A stretch of DNA of 64,000 bases from positions 112,557 to 176,556 of the forward strand of contig NZ_BGNG01000009.1 of NCBI RefSeq assembly GCF_003203515.1, read 5' to 3'. This DNA is from Glaciecola sp. KUL10. GTDB taxonomy: Bacteria; Pseudomonadota; Gammaproteobacteria; Enterobacterales; Alteromonadaceae. The notes under the pieces are model-generated. The model saw only the letters and a program-made list of their open reading frames with translations. It had not been told where the DNA came from and did not search any database. Shown here in pieces: positions 58,201-64,000 of this stretch (positions are counted from its first letter, which is position 1; each line of letters begins with the position of its first letter). A program made the position numbers and the translations under genes.

Positions 58201-59508
58201 AAGTTCAAAAGCATCTGCATTTGGAAACTCATCCCAGCTTACTTTGAGTTCACGCGGCGTATCAGTTTTGCTCACCTGAATATTGGTAGGGGCACCTGCT
58301 CCTCGAAAGTTGGCAACAATATTAGCACTTTGATTCATCATTAATGAGTTGTCGGCTGACTCTGGGTCTGTTCTCTCTATACCGACAGCAGCATCGCCAT
58401 CTAAAACACGCGGATTTGAAAAGTAAGGGATAGTGTCACAAAACCCAACTTCATCGTTACAGCGATCATTGTATGACATGATGGTTTGTTTTTTGTTTTC
58501 AGTATCTACAAAACCGTAGTTGAAATAGTCGTTACCGCCGTCTTCTACATACCGGTCATGCTTTGCAGCAAGGTTGTGACCAATTTCGTGCGCAAATGTT
58601 AGATTACCAAAGCAACTGTCGCTAGTTGAGCCTAGGCCATAAACCTCATCGCTCCAACCTGATTCATCTACGGAGTACCAAGCTTTGCCGCATACAAACC
58701 CGATTCTTCCACCAAAAAAGTGTACAAGATCAGCTTGGTATCTGTTTCGTAAGTTGGGCAGATTTTGATACGCGCCCTGTGCACTTAACATATCAAACAA
58801 GTTATCGTCTTGATTGGCGTCATTGACCTCAATCACCGCTGTCTTTACAAGGTTGATGTCTATTTCAGATGCTTCAAAAGCGGCATTCGTTTCAGCAAAT
58901 TCAAGCTCAATTAATGCTTCAATATCTGGATGTTTACTCTTGGCTTCGCTACTGTAGTAAACCAATACGTTTATCTGATTCTCTTGCTCAAAACCATAGC
59001 TTTTGTGGCGTTCTAATGAGCTTTGTTGTCCTGATGAGCTTTGAGCATTGCTTGACTTTTCCTTCGGCAGGTTACGCGAGTCAAGCACATCAAGTTCAGA
59101 GCTTTGTTCGCGCTCCGCAATTTCAGAATTGAGTACGAATTCATAGTCATTTTCGTGGTGCTTAATCAAATTCCAAACCTGACCATTTACCCTCAGGTGC
59201 CCACTGAGCCCGTAATCAGATTGAATTAAACTTAAACTTTGATAAGCATCCGTTTGCCCCAGCCAGATTCGGTTTCCATTTGCAGTAACGTTTTGTTTCA
59301 TTGAGCTAAATGTATACTCGATATTTTCAACGCTGACTTGAATTGAGTTAGACTGAGCAATTGAAAGCGGGATATCTTGCTGTTGCAGTTGAAGAGATGA
59401 GCTGTGTAACTCACCTAAACTTGATTTAAATAGCGATTGTAATGTGTCTGCTTGAGACGGTTGGCAGCATATTATCGAGAGTGCTGCAGCACTGAACACT
59501 TTTCTCAT
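55213..59508 (-). CDS. Secreted M12-type metalloprotease with RCC1-like and thrombospondin type 3 repeats, GlyGly-CTERM tail
   Basis: A 1431-residue exported protein. The signal peptide (about 1-20) is followed by a pro-region and a reprolysin-like metzincin domain (about 175-400) with the zinc site HEIGHNLAAKHD at 307-318 and Met-turn IMSY. The usual metzincin glycine (HExxHxxGxxH) is alanine here. Next come a fibronectin III-like part (about 405-500), further Ig/cadherin-like parts (530-815), RCC1-like repeats with ALKADGSIWALGN (about 820-1185), and some eight Asp-rich thrombospondin type 3 modules (about 1195-1390, probable calcium binding). The tail is GSGGGS, hydrophobic MLLLGLLALLFL and RRR, the GlyGly-CTERM signal processed by rhombosortase after type II secretion. 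Predicted to be a surface-attached protease. Confidence 0.9.
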   Translation of the reverse strand: MRKVFSAAALSIICCQPSQADTLQSLFKSSLGELHSSSLQLQQQDIPLSIAQSNSIQVSVENIEYTFSSMKQNVTANGNRIWLGQTDAYQSLSLIQSDYGLSGHLRVNGQVWNLIKHHENDYEFVLNSEIAEREQSSELDVLDSRNLPKEKSSNAQSSSGQQSSLERHKSYGFEQENQINVLVYYSSEAKSKHPDIEALIELEFAETNAAFEASEIDINLVKTAVIEVNDANQDDNLFDMLSAQGAYQNLPNLRNRYQADLVHFFGGRIGFVCGKAWYSVDESGWSDEVYGLGSTSDSCFGNLTFAHEIGHNLAAKHDRYVEDGGNDYFNYGFVDTENKKQTIMSYNDRCNDEVGFCDTIPYFSNPRVLDGDAAVGIERTDPESADNSLMMNQSANIVANFRGAGAPTNIQVSKTDTPRELKVSWDEFPNADAFELEARWHSNEECRFDRFSTNYTFTPEISDNSALITIPSSRVANLCISVAAKKSYEWVDDQQVEIKSLYSLPAIINLAESSANNIALPTVFESTSAETVFTVDFVIENANNPSVSIVDQGNYNEFSVTLAPLENDQFQLVIENQNSTNGFAQVQVRNADEVKQIWIVAEGFVNQAPMIEVQENAVLQQLQSVEIPLKIIDESRIDLIEVSALSNDETLINPDAIAYENGVITIKSTSELFGETSISVVVFDGELTTTKDVNISVERSIYNEPIVPEQVNVFVKPRQTLLRELPGEDIDGDDLVYEVVKAPSFGELSLMEHTFNYSPNNDFESDQLELSVKDVSSEQTHTVLINILPLPRQELPYQQKLSSIQGRTLFLSHRGDLYEWGNSIDNVIYSQPHLRSSGWVDFDLNQSALYLLKADGSLWFEGQEGQLFSDGGNDIIGPVQIGTDNDWVDLQDSDTFSSATLALKADGSIWALGNYLSTENLPAHKQSLPYTPLNVVQLNGLYNWKGGKFDEVSAFFDNEGKVWTSGTPRFSSLARPLRNSFLSPIDFDVPVEDMFFSLWRMFVDTQDGIYGLGSNNFMQDSITQEERNELGYYPLTLSNTQNWKVKSYATYGFIGIDQENKLWTSATQSAPRLGRGASPIRRLTSVTSDNLWATAYATREANYAVDATGQMWVAGRTDYVDYELGLGEPPITSTDEFLPIEGLPISSTGVTDSDEDGILDYLDPDDDNDGVVDSVDANPDDPNIRRDNDLDGIDDSVDPDDDNDGVPDTEDMFPFDASEWLDTDLDGIGNNADEDDDGDGYIDTDDAFPLDASEWVDTDLDGVGNNADTDDDNDTYLDQDDAFPLNPNEWLDTDLDGTGNNEDSDDDNDGVADANDAFPLDATETEDFDGDGIGNNADNDDDNDGVDDTSDAFPYNAAETTDSDGDGIGNNADSDDDNDGVPDSSDAFPLDSSRTERPTPTSTESGSGGGSTSPMLLLGLLALLFLRRRFA
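55341..56050 (-). repeat. Thrombospondin type 3 repeat array in the metalloprotease
   Basis: Tandem degenerate units of about 75-80 bases encode DxDxDG modules with recurring DAFPLD and D(T/S)D(L/G)DGxGNN. Units nearest the C terminus are the most alike. The low-complexity Asp/Asn codons create long false frames on the plus strand. Confidence 0.9.
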
Positions 59509-59633
59509 GACTTTCCTTTGCCTTGCTCTTCCTTAATTTACTAGAGTAATAGTTGAGGTAAAGAAAGGCAAGAATTCGAAGCTATGTAAAGAAGATTAAA
59601 ACAACCGCTTTTCGCTATTTTGAGCTCTCTTAT

Positions 59634-60785
59634 TCAATCCAATAGAAATAACTGCGTTAAAAAAGGTGAGACATCAATTCCTTTTTCTTTTCGCCATTGT
59701 TCATTGTGAATACTTTTGAGATAACGCGATCCCTCATCGCAGATCAAAGTCACGATACTGCCTTTTTGATTGTTTTGCTGCATTTCGGATGCAAGTTTTA
59801 AAGCGGCAAATACATTTAAACCTGTAGAGCCACCGACTTTGCGATTTAACAAGTTTTCTAGCCAAATAGCGGTAGCGATGCTCGCCGCGTCGCTGACTTT
59901 AACCATTTTATCAACAATGTACGGATTGAATGAGGGTTCGTATCTTGGCCTGCCTACACCTTCAATGTTGGATGGTGAGCATTTGAATACCTCGTTGCCC
60001 GTTGTGAATGACTTATCACTGGTTCGTACTGACGAATAAACGTCATAAAAAACAGAGCCTTCAGGATCGGCTACGCACAACTTTGTGTCTTTAATATTTG
60101 CTGATTTATAGCGAATATAGCGTCCAATAGTGGCAGACGTGCCACCTGTTCCTGCACCAACGACTACCCATGAGGGCACGCTAAAGGGTTCTTCACTCAT
60201 CTGTTCAAATAAGCTTTCAGCAATGTTGTTGTTGCCTCGCCAATCAGTTACGCGCTCAGCATAGGTAAACTGATCCATAAAATAACCGTTTTGCTGATCC
60301 GCAATTTCTTGAGCTTTGACATATATTTGATCGGATGCTGCATAAGCAATTGTGCCACCGTAGTGCTTAATGCTTTCTAGCTTTTCTGGAGAGGTGCCAT
60401 CGGGGACCACTGCAACAAATGGAAGCCCTAATAAACGCGCAAAATAGGCCTCGGATATAGCAGTAGAACCAGAGGATGCTTCGACAATCGTGGTGTCTTC
60501 AAATACTTTGCCATTGCATAAAGCGTACAAAAATAAGGAGCGGGCAAGCCTGTGTTTTAAGCTGCCTGTTAAGTGCGTTGATTCGTCTTTAAGGTAAAAA
60601 TCAATATCTTTAAACGCGTTTAACTTGAATTTGAGTAAGTGTGTATCGGCGCTTCGTTTAAAGTCTGCTGATATTTTTTGGATTGCACTTGCCACCCAAG
60701 CTCGTTGTTGATGACTGCGTGCGCAATCAACCGTATTTAAAATACCTTTATCGAAAAGTGACTGATGAAGCGCGCTTATTGTCAT
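59634..60785 (-). CDS. PLP-dependent cysteine synthase/desulfhydrase-like enzyme
   Basis: Fold type II PLP enzyme of 383 residues, in the cysteine synthase/cystathionine beta-synthase superfamily. The PLP lysine is in LTGSLKHRLA, the substrate loop is EASSGSTAISEAYFA, the phosphate-binding glycines are in GAGTGGTSATIGRYI, and a C-terminal CDEGSRYL resembles family members. It is longer than CysK and has extra N- and C-terminal parts like Cds1-type cysteine desulfhydrases; substrate is uncertain. It stands upstream of nothing on its strand and is separated by 122 bases from the redoxin gene, which precedes it in transcription order. Confidence 0.85.
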   Translation of the reverse strand: MTISALHQSLFDKGILNTVDCARSHQQRAWVASAIQKISADFKRSADTHLLKFKLNAFKDIDFYLKDESTHLTGSLKHRLARSLFLYALCNGKVFEDTTIVEASSGSTAISEAYFARLLGLPFVAVVPDGTSPEKLESIKHYGGTIAYAASDQIYVKAQEIADQQNGYFMDQFTYAERVTDWRGNNNIAESLFEQMSEEPFSVPSWVVVGAGTGGTSATIGRYIRYKSANIKDTKLCVADPEGSVFYDVYSSVRTSDKSFTTGNEVFKCSPSNIEGVGRPRYEPSFNPYIVDKMVKVSDAASIATAIWLENLLNRKVGGSTGLNVFAALKLASEMQQNNQKGSIVTLICDEGSRYLKSIHNEQWRKEKGIDVSPFLTQLFLLD

Positions 60786-60907
60786 GCTGATACCAAAACG
60801 TGAGGGTTGAATGTTTACTATGTTGTTAGCTTGCCTATTACGCCTTTTTTAGGTCGGCATGTAAAGATGCAATTAGTGTTCGGGTAACAGCTGACTAGAG
60901 TTTGTTT

Positions 60908-61519
60908 CTAACTCTTATACTTTATTGAACAACCATAAGGCGGCGTCAATGGTTTAGCAATTTTTTCACCTTTAAGATCAGCTGCCATGGCAAGGTCAAA
61001 AAACGCTTCGGCCTTTGGAATATCCGCAGGGTTTGCCGATTTAATACTGTCTATGCCTCCGGCGTAAACCAAATCGCCCTCAGGATCGATGATATACATA
61101 TGCGGTGTTGTTTTAGCCGAATAAGCCTTGCCTACATCACCTTCTGGGTCAAAGAGTACATGGCTTGGAGATGCATTGCGCGATTCTGTTAACGCTTTTG
61201 CTTCATCCGCTTCTACATAGCCTTGCTTACCTGGTGCAGACGAAATAATTGACAACCAAACAACATCTTGTTCAGTGTACTTTTGCTGCAGTGCTTGCAT
61301 GTTGTTGCTTTCGTAATGTTTTTTTACATATGGGCACAAGTGGTTAGTCCACTCTAAAACGACATGCTTGCCTTTGAAGTCAGACAGAGAGACTTGTTTG
61401 CCGTTTTTATCTTGCAGTGTAAAGTCTGGTGCGGGTGCATCAATGTTGACTTTTGCAAGTGCATTTGCGCTCACTAAAGATAAGGTGAAAAGCGCGGTTG
61501 TTATCAGTTTTTTAATCAT
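60908..61519 (-). CDS. Exported thioredoxin-fold (redoxin/AhpC-TSA) protein
   Basis: A 203-residue periplasmic redoxin: signal peptide about 1-22 (LITTALFTLSLVSANALA), then a peroxiredoxin-like thioredoxin fold (PDFTLQDKNGKQVSLSDFKG, EWTNHLCPYVKKHY). The active site has one cysteine in the CPYVKK position; another is near the C terminus (PPYGCSIKY). TTPHMYIID is the cis-Pro loop. The start overlaps the stop of the upstream DsbD-like gene by eight bases, so the membrane reductase is the likely electron donor (inference). Confidence 0.9.
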   Translation of the reverse strand: MIKKLITTALFTLSLVSANALAKVNIDAPAPDFTLQDKNGKQVSLSDFKGKHVVLEWTNHLCPYVKKHYESNNMQALQQKYTEQDVVWLSIISSAPGKQGYVEADEAKALTESRNASPSHVLFDPEGDVGKAYSAKTTPHMYIIDPEGDLVYAGGIDSIKSANPADIPKAEAFFDLAMAADLKGEKIAKPLTPPYGCSIKYKS

Positions 61520-63605
61520 TATTTAGCTCCTGTTTTGCTTGTTCAATTGCATCAATGACGATTGATGGGGTTAACACTTGTGGTAAAACGTTTACGTGCT
61601 TTTCGCCAGCATAGACCACATATAGTGGCACACCAGCGCGCTGATATTGCTTAAGGTAATCAAGGATGGCTTGGTTTTTATTTGTCCAATTACCCAACAT
61701 ATAGTGAACATCTGGCGCTTCAAATTTGTCCAATACCGCTTGTTTGCTCAATGCAACACTTTCATTCACTTTGCATGTAATGCACCAATCCGCGGTCATG
61801 TTTACAAATACGACTTCTTGCTTTTGTTTTAGTTCATCAAGCGTGTTTTGGTCATATGGCACATGATTTTCAGCGCTTTGAGCAGCGTTTGAAGCGGTAT
61901 TCGCCTGTTGTGGATTCAATAAAAATAAAGGCACCGCGATACTGGCTAACACGCCTAAAATCAATATCACTCGCAGGAGTGAAGATGAGGATTTTGAAAG
62001 TCCCCACGTGAACATCGCAAAGCTAATTAATGACAGTATCAATAAGAATTGCGCTACCGCATTTGTCTGCCCTAAATACACCCAGACTAACCATGCTACG
62101 GTCGCGAGCATCGGAAATGCTAAGGCTTGTTTGAACGTTTGCATCCAAGCGCCAGGTTTGGGCAAGAAAGCTTTTAACCTACTTGAGATGAATAACAACG
62201 TGATAGGCAGCGCAAAACCAAGCGCAAGCGCATTAAAAATAGCGAAGCTGACATAAGCATCACTCACAAGTGCAACGCCTAGTGCAGCGGCCATAAATGG
62301 TGCTGTACAAGGTGAGGCAACGATCACGGCCAGCACCCCAGTGAAAAAATGAGATTTGGCACTATTGCCTTCGACCAAGTGTTGGCCAAAACCTGCCAAT
62401 CCACTGGCCATTTCAAACACGTCAAACAGTGCAAGCGCAATAAAAGTAAATAAAAAGCTTAGCAGTACAATGAATAGGGGCTCTTGCATATGAAAACCCC
62501 AGCCAACAGCTTGACCGGTTTGTTGAAGCACATAAATCACAAGTGCGAACAAATTAAAGGAAATTAAAACACCTAATAAATACGCCCACTTTTGGCCCAA
62601 TGATTCATGTTTTTGTTGTAAAGCCATTGCCTTCATCGACAAGATTGGCAACACGCAGGGCATAATATTTAGGATAAGCCCGCCAATAAATGCCATTAAA
62701 AGATATAGCCACAGGCTGGTCGCTTCAGAAGCCCCTGTGCTTAAATTTAATGTTTGATTAACGCTTGTATCCAGATAAAACGCCTGTTCGCCATTACTGA
62801 GTAACCATTTAAGTTCTTTGGGGTCGTCAAACAGATAGTCCGATTTTGGAATTAGCCATTGTTTGATTGCGTCGTCACCAGTAATCGTTTGTTCAGCTGA
62901 GTGTTGTATTGCATCGCTTCTAAACGGAAAGAGTGTCCAGGTCTTTGTAGCGAAGTTATTGATATCTGAAGTGTCTACTTCCACCACTATATGGGATTCG
63001 CTGAGTTCATGCTTTCCGTTTAACGTTTGTTGCATGGGTAAGGCCAATCGAGTGCGTTCAAACATAGCGCTTTGGCTAGACTTCGCGGTTTCATCACTCA
63101 AAGGCAGTGCAAGCGTTAAGTCCGCCCAACCAGGAATACAGTCTTCCTTGCACACTAGCCAAGATAAGCTCGCATTTAGTGTCAGTTCAGCAGGTGTGTT
63201 ATCTAAATTTTTAACCTCAATCGGCAACATAAGTAATGTTGCCCCTTCATAACCATAGTTGGTGAGATGCGCAACGGGGATTGCTTTGGGAATCGGCCAC
63301 TCAATTTCACCAACGGAGATGTTTGTTTGAGAAGTGATTTCGATTTTAGGTGCTTCGCCAGAGTCCCCGGGGTTTCGCCAATAGGTATGCCATTGTTCGT
63401 CAGGCTCTAGGAGCACGCCGACATAAAAAGTAGAGTTTAGTGTGATTGTCTGGTGTTCACTTATCAAAGAAACAGTGATGTGAGGTGCGCGCGCTTTGGA
63501 TGCTGTCAGATAGGTGGTTTCAGCATTAGCGCTAAAAATACCGCAAATAAAGGAGAAGATTAGAAACAAGATGTTGAGGTAACTATGCTTTTTTAAGGCG
63601 CGCAT
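61512..63605 (-). CDS. DsbD/ScsB-like thiol:disulfide interchange protein
   Basis: A 697-residue inner-membrane electron conduit. A signal peptide (about 10-28) is followed by a periplasmic N-terminal domain (about 30-285) with CKEDCIPGW, then eight or so membrane segments (about 295-565) with the DsbD-type cysteines in MPCVLPILSMKAMAL and SPCTAPFMAAALG, and a C-terminal thioredoxin domain with ADWCITCK. It moves reducing power from cytoplasmic thioredoxin to periplasmic partners. The large N-terminal domain is ScsB-like rather than classical DsbD. It is co-transcribed with the redoxin gene downstream, overlapping by eight bases. Confidence 0.93.
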   Translation of the reverse strand: MRALKKHSYLNILFLIFSFICGIFSANAETTYLTASKARAPHITVSLISEHQTITLNSTFYVGVLLEPDEQWHTYWRNPGDSGEAPKIEITSQTNISVGEIEWPIPKAIPVAHLTNYGYEGATLLMLPIEVKNLDNTPAELTLNASLSWLVCKEDCIPGWADLTLALPLSDETAKSSQSAMFERTRLALPMQQTLNGKHELSESHIVVEVDTSDINNFATKTWTLFPFRSDAIQHSAEQTITGDDAIKQWLIPKSDYLFDDPKELKWLLSNGEQAFYLDTSVNQTLNLSTGASEATSLWLYLLMAFIGGLILNIMPCVLPILSMKAMALQQKHESLGQKWAYLLGVLISFNLFALVIYVLQQTGQAVGWGFHMQEPLFIVLLSFLFTFIALALFDVFEMASGLAGFGQHLVEGNSAKSHFFTGVLAVIVASPCTAPFMAAALGVALVSDAYVSFAIFNALALGFALPITLLFISSRLKAFLPKPGAWMQTFKQALAFPMLATVAWLVWVYLGQTNAVAQFLLILSLISFAMFTWGLSKSSSSLLRVILILGVLASIAVPLFLLNPQQANTASNAAQSAENHVPYDQNTLDELKQKQEVVFVNMTADWCITCKVNESVALSKQAVLDKFEAPDVHYMLGNWTNKNQAILDYLKQYQRAGVPLYVVYAGEKHVNVLPQVLTPSIVIDAIEQAKQELNND

Positions 63606-63951
63606 ATGGTTTTGGTTGTCGTTATGTTTGTAGTCTTATTATTTAGGTTGTTGATACGACAAAGCAAGTTGCTTGGATTGTTTTTTGATCTAACGGGTTT
63701 CTGCTTTGATATGAGCTTGGTTTTTTGTATTTAGCGAGAAGCTCGCTATCCCACATCTGATGTCTTGCTAAACCACAAAATGAAATGTTTGAATATTTTT
63801 GAAAATCAGTAGTTTAGTAATAAAAATGTGTATAGTGAGAAAACTCGCTTTACTCAGGCTCGCTAAATACGGTTTTATTTAAAGTTTGATTTATTAGTAT
63901 TGTTGATTTAAACGTTGTATAACAAGGTTTTAGAATACATAGGTTGGTGGG
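63606..63951. other. AT-rich intergenic stretch, no supported gene
   Basis: Upstream of the DsbD-like gene. No open frame with a ribosome site, no tRNA and no repeat was found. It presumably holds the promoter of the DsbD-like operon on the minus strand. Confidence 0.5.
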
Positions 63952-64000
63952 ATGAAAGAGTTGTACGATTGTTTATATTCGGTATTCTTGCTAATAAGTT
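63952..64000 (+). CDS. Possible gene start cut by the window end
   Basis: ATG 63952 preceded by GGTTGGTGG opens MKELYDCLYSVFLLIS and remains open to the last base. Sixteen codons are too few to name a family. Confidence 0.3.
   Translation, partial: MKELYDCLYSVFLLIS

Overview
The window reads as chromosomal DNA of a marine gammaproteobacterium, most likely of the order Alteromonadales. Support comes from a conserved backbone order (ftsA-ftsZ-lpxC-M23-secA-mutT; pilA-pilC-pilD-coaE-zapD-yacG; nadC/ampE/pdhR-aceE-aceF-lpdA; ygfB-pepP-ubiH-ubiI divergent from ssrS, fau, rpiA and serA; gcvTHP), moderate-to-low GC, and surface proteins typical of this group (DUF481 proteins, sulfatase/YHYH lipoprotein, thrombospondin type 3 repeats, GlyGly-CTERM tail). 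The species cannot be fixed from the sequence alone. No tRNA, rRNA, CRISPR array, prophage or intact insertion sequence was seen.

Layout. 1-7.6 kb: end of the division/cell-wall cluster (ftsA partial, ftsZ), lpxC, an M23 peptidase, secA and mutT, closed by a terminator. 7.6-13 kb (minus strand): pilA, then pilC-pilD-coaE-zapD-yacG-aspA; pilB is absent from its usual place between pilA and pilC. 13.1-22.5 kb: nadC, divergent ampE, then pdhR with a clear PdhR operator, and the pyruvate dehydrogenase genes aceE, aceF (three lipoyl domains) and lpdA. 22.7-28.1 kb: a Cache-type chemoreceptor, a DUF1289 protein, an HDOD protein and two tandem DUF481 proteins; the first has its signal peptide out of frame across a T7 run. 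28.2-33.0 kb (minus): serA, rpiA, fau, a nucleoside hydrolase, ribokinase and the 6S RNA gene. 33.2-37.5 kb: ygfB, pepP, ubiH, ubiI. 37.5-41.4 kb: DMT exporter, a small membrane protein, an exported amidohydrolase and a LysR regulator. 41.6-46.3 kb: glycine cleavage genes gcvT, gcvH, gcvP.

46.5-60 kb is the accessory part: an orphan periplasmic Cache sensor, a fasciclin protein, a truncated XRE antitoxin-like remnant, a sulfatase-YHYH fusion lipoprotein, a large lipoprotein of unknown function, the decayed 3' end of a hybrid two-component regulator (REC plus AraC HTH, with a frameshifted kinase remnant upstream), a mosaic scar built from copies of both neighbouring surface genes, and a 1431-residue secreted metalloprotease with RCC1-like and thrombospondin type 3 repeats and a GlyGly-CTERM tail. 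59.6-63.6 kb (minus): a PLP-dependent cysteine synthase-like enzyme, a redoxin and a DsbD/ScsB-like transmembrane reductase, followed by about 390 bases with no supported gene except a possible gene start at the very end.

The most informative observations are the mosaic scar at 55.05-55.2 kb, the two homopolymer frameshifts (T7 at 26483-26489 and A8 at 54554-54561), genes missing from otherwise conserved blocks (pilB, ampD, zapA), the nucleoside-salvage pair between ssrS and fau, and the sulfatase-YHYH fusion. I did not find a convincing wholly new multi-gene system. The 48.5-59.5 kb surface-protein region is the best candidate for new biology.
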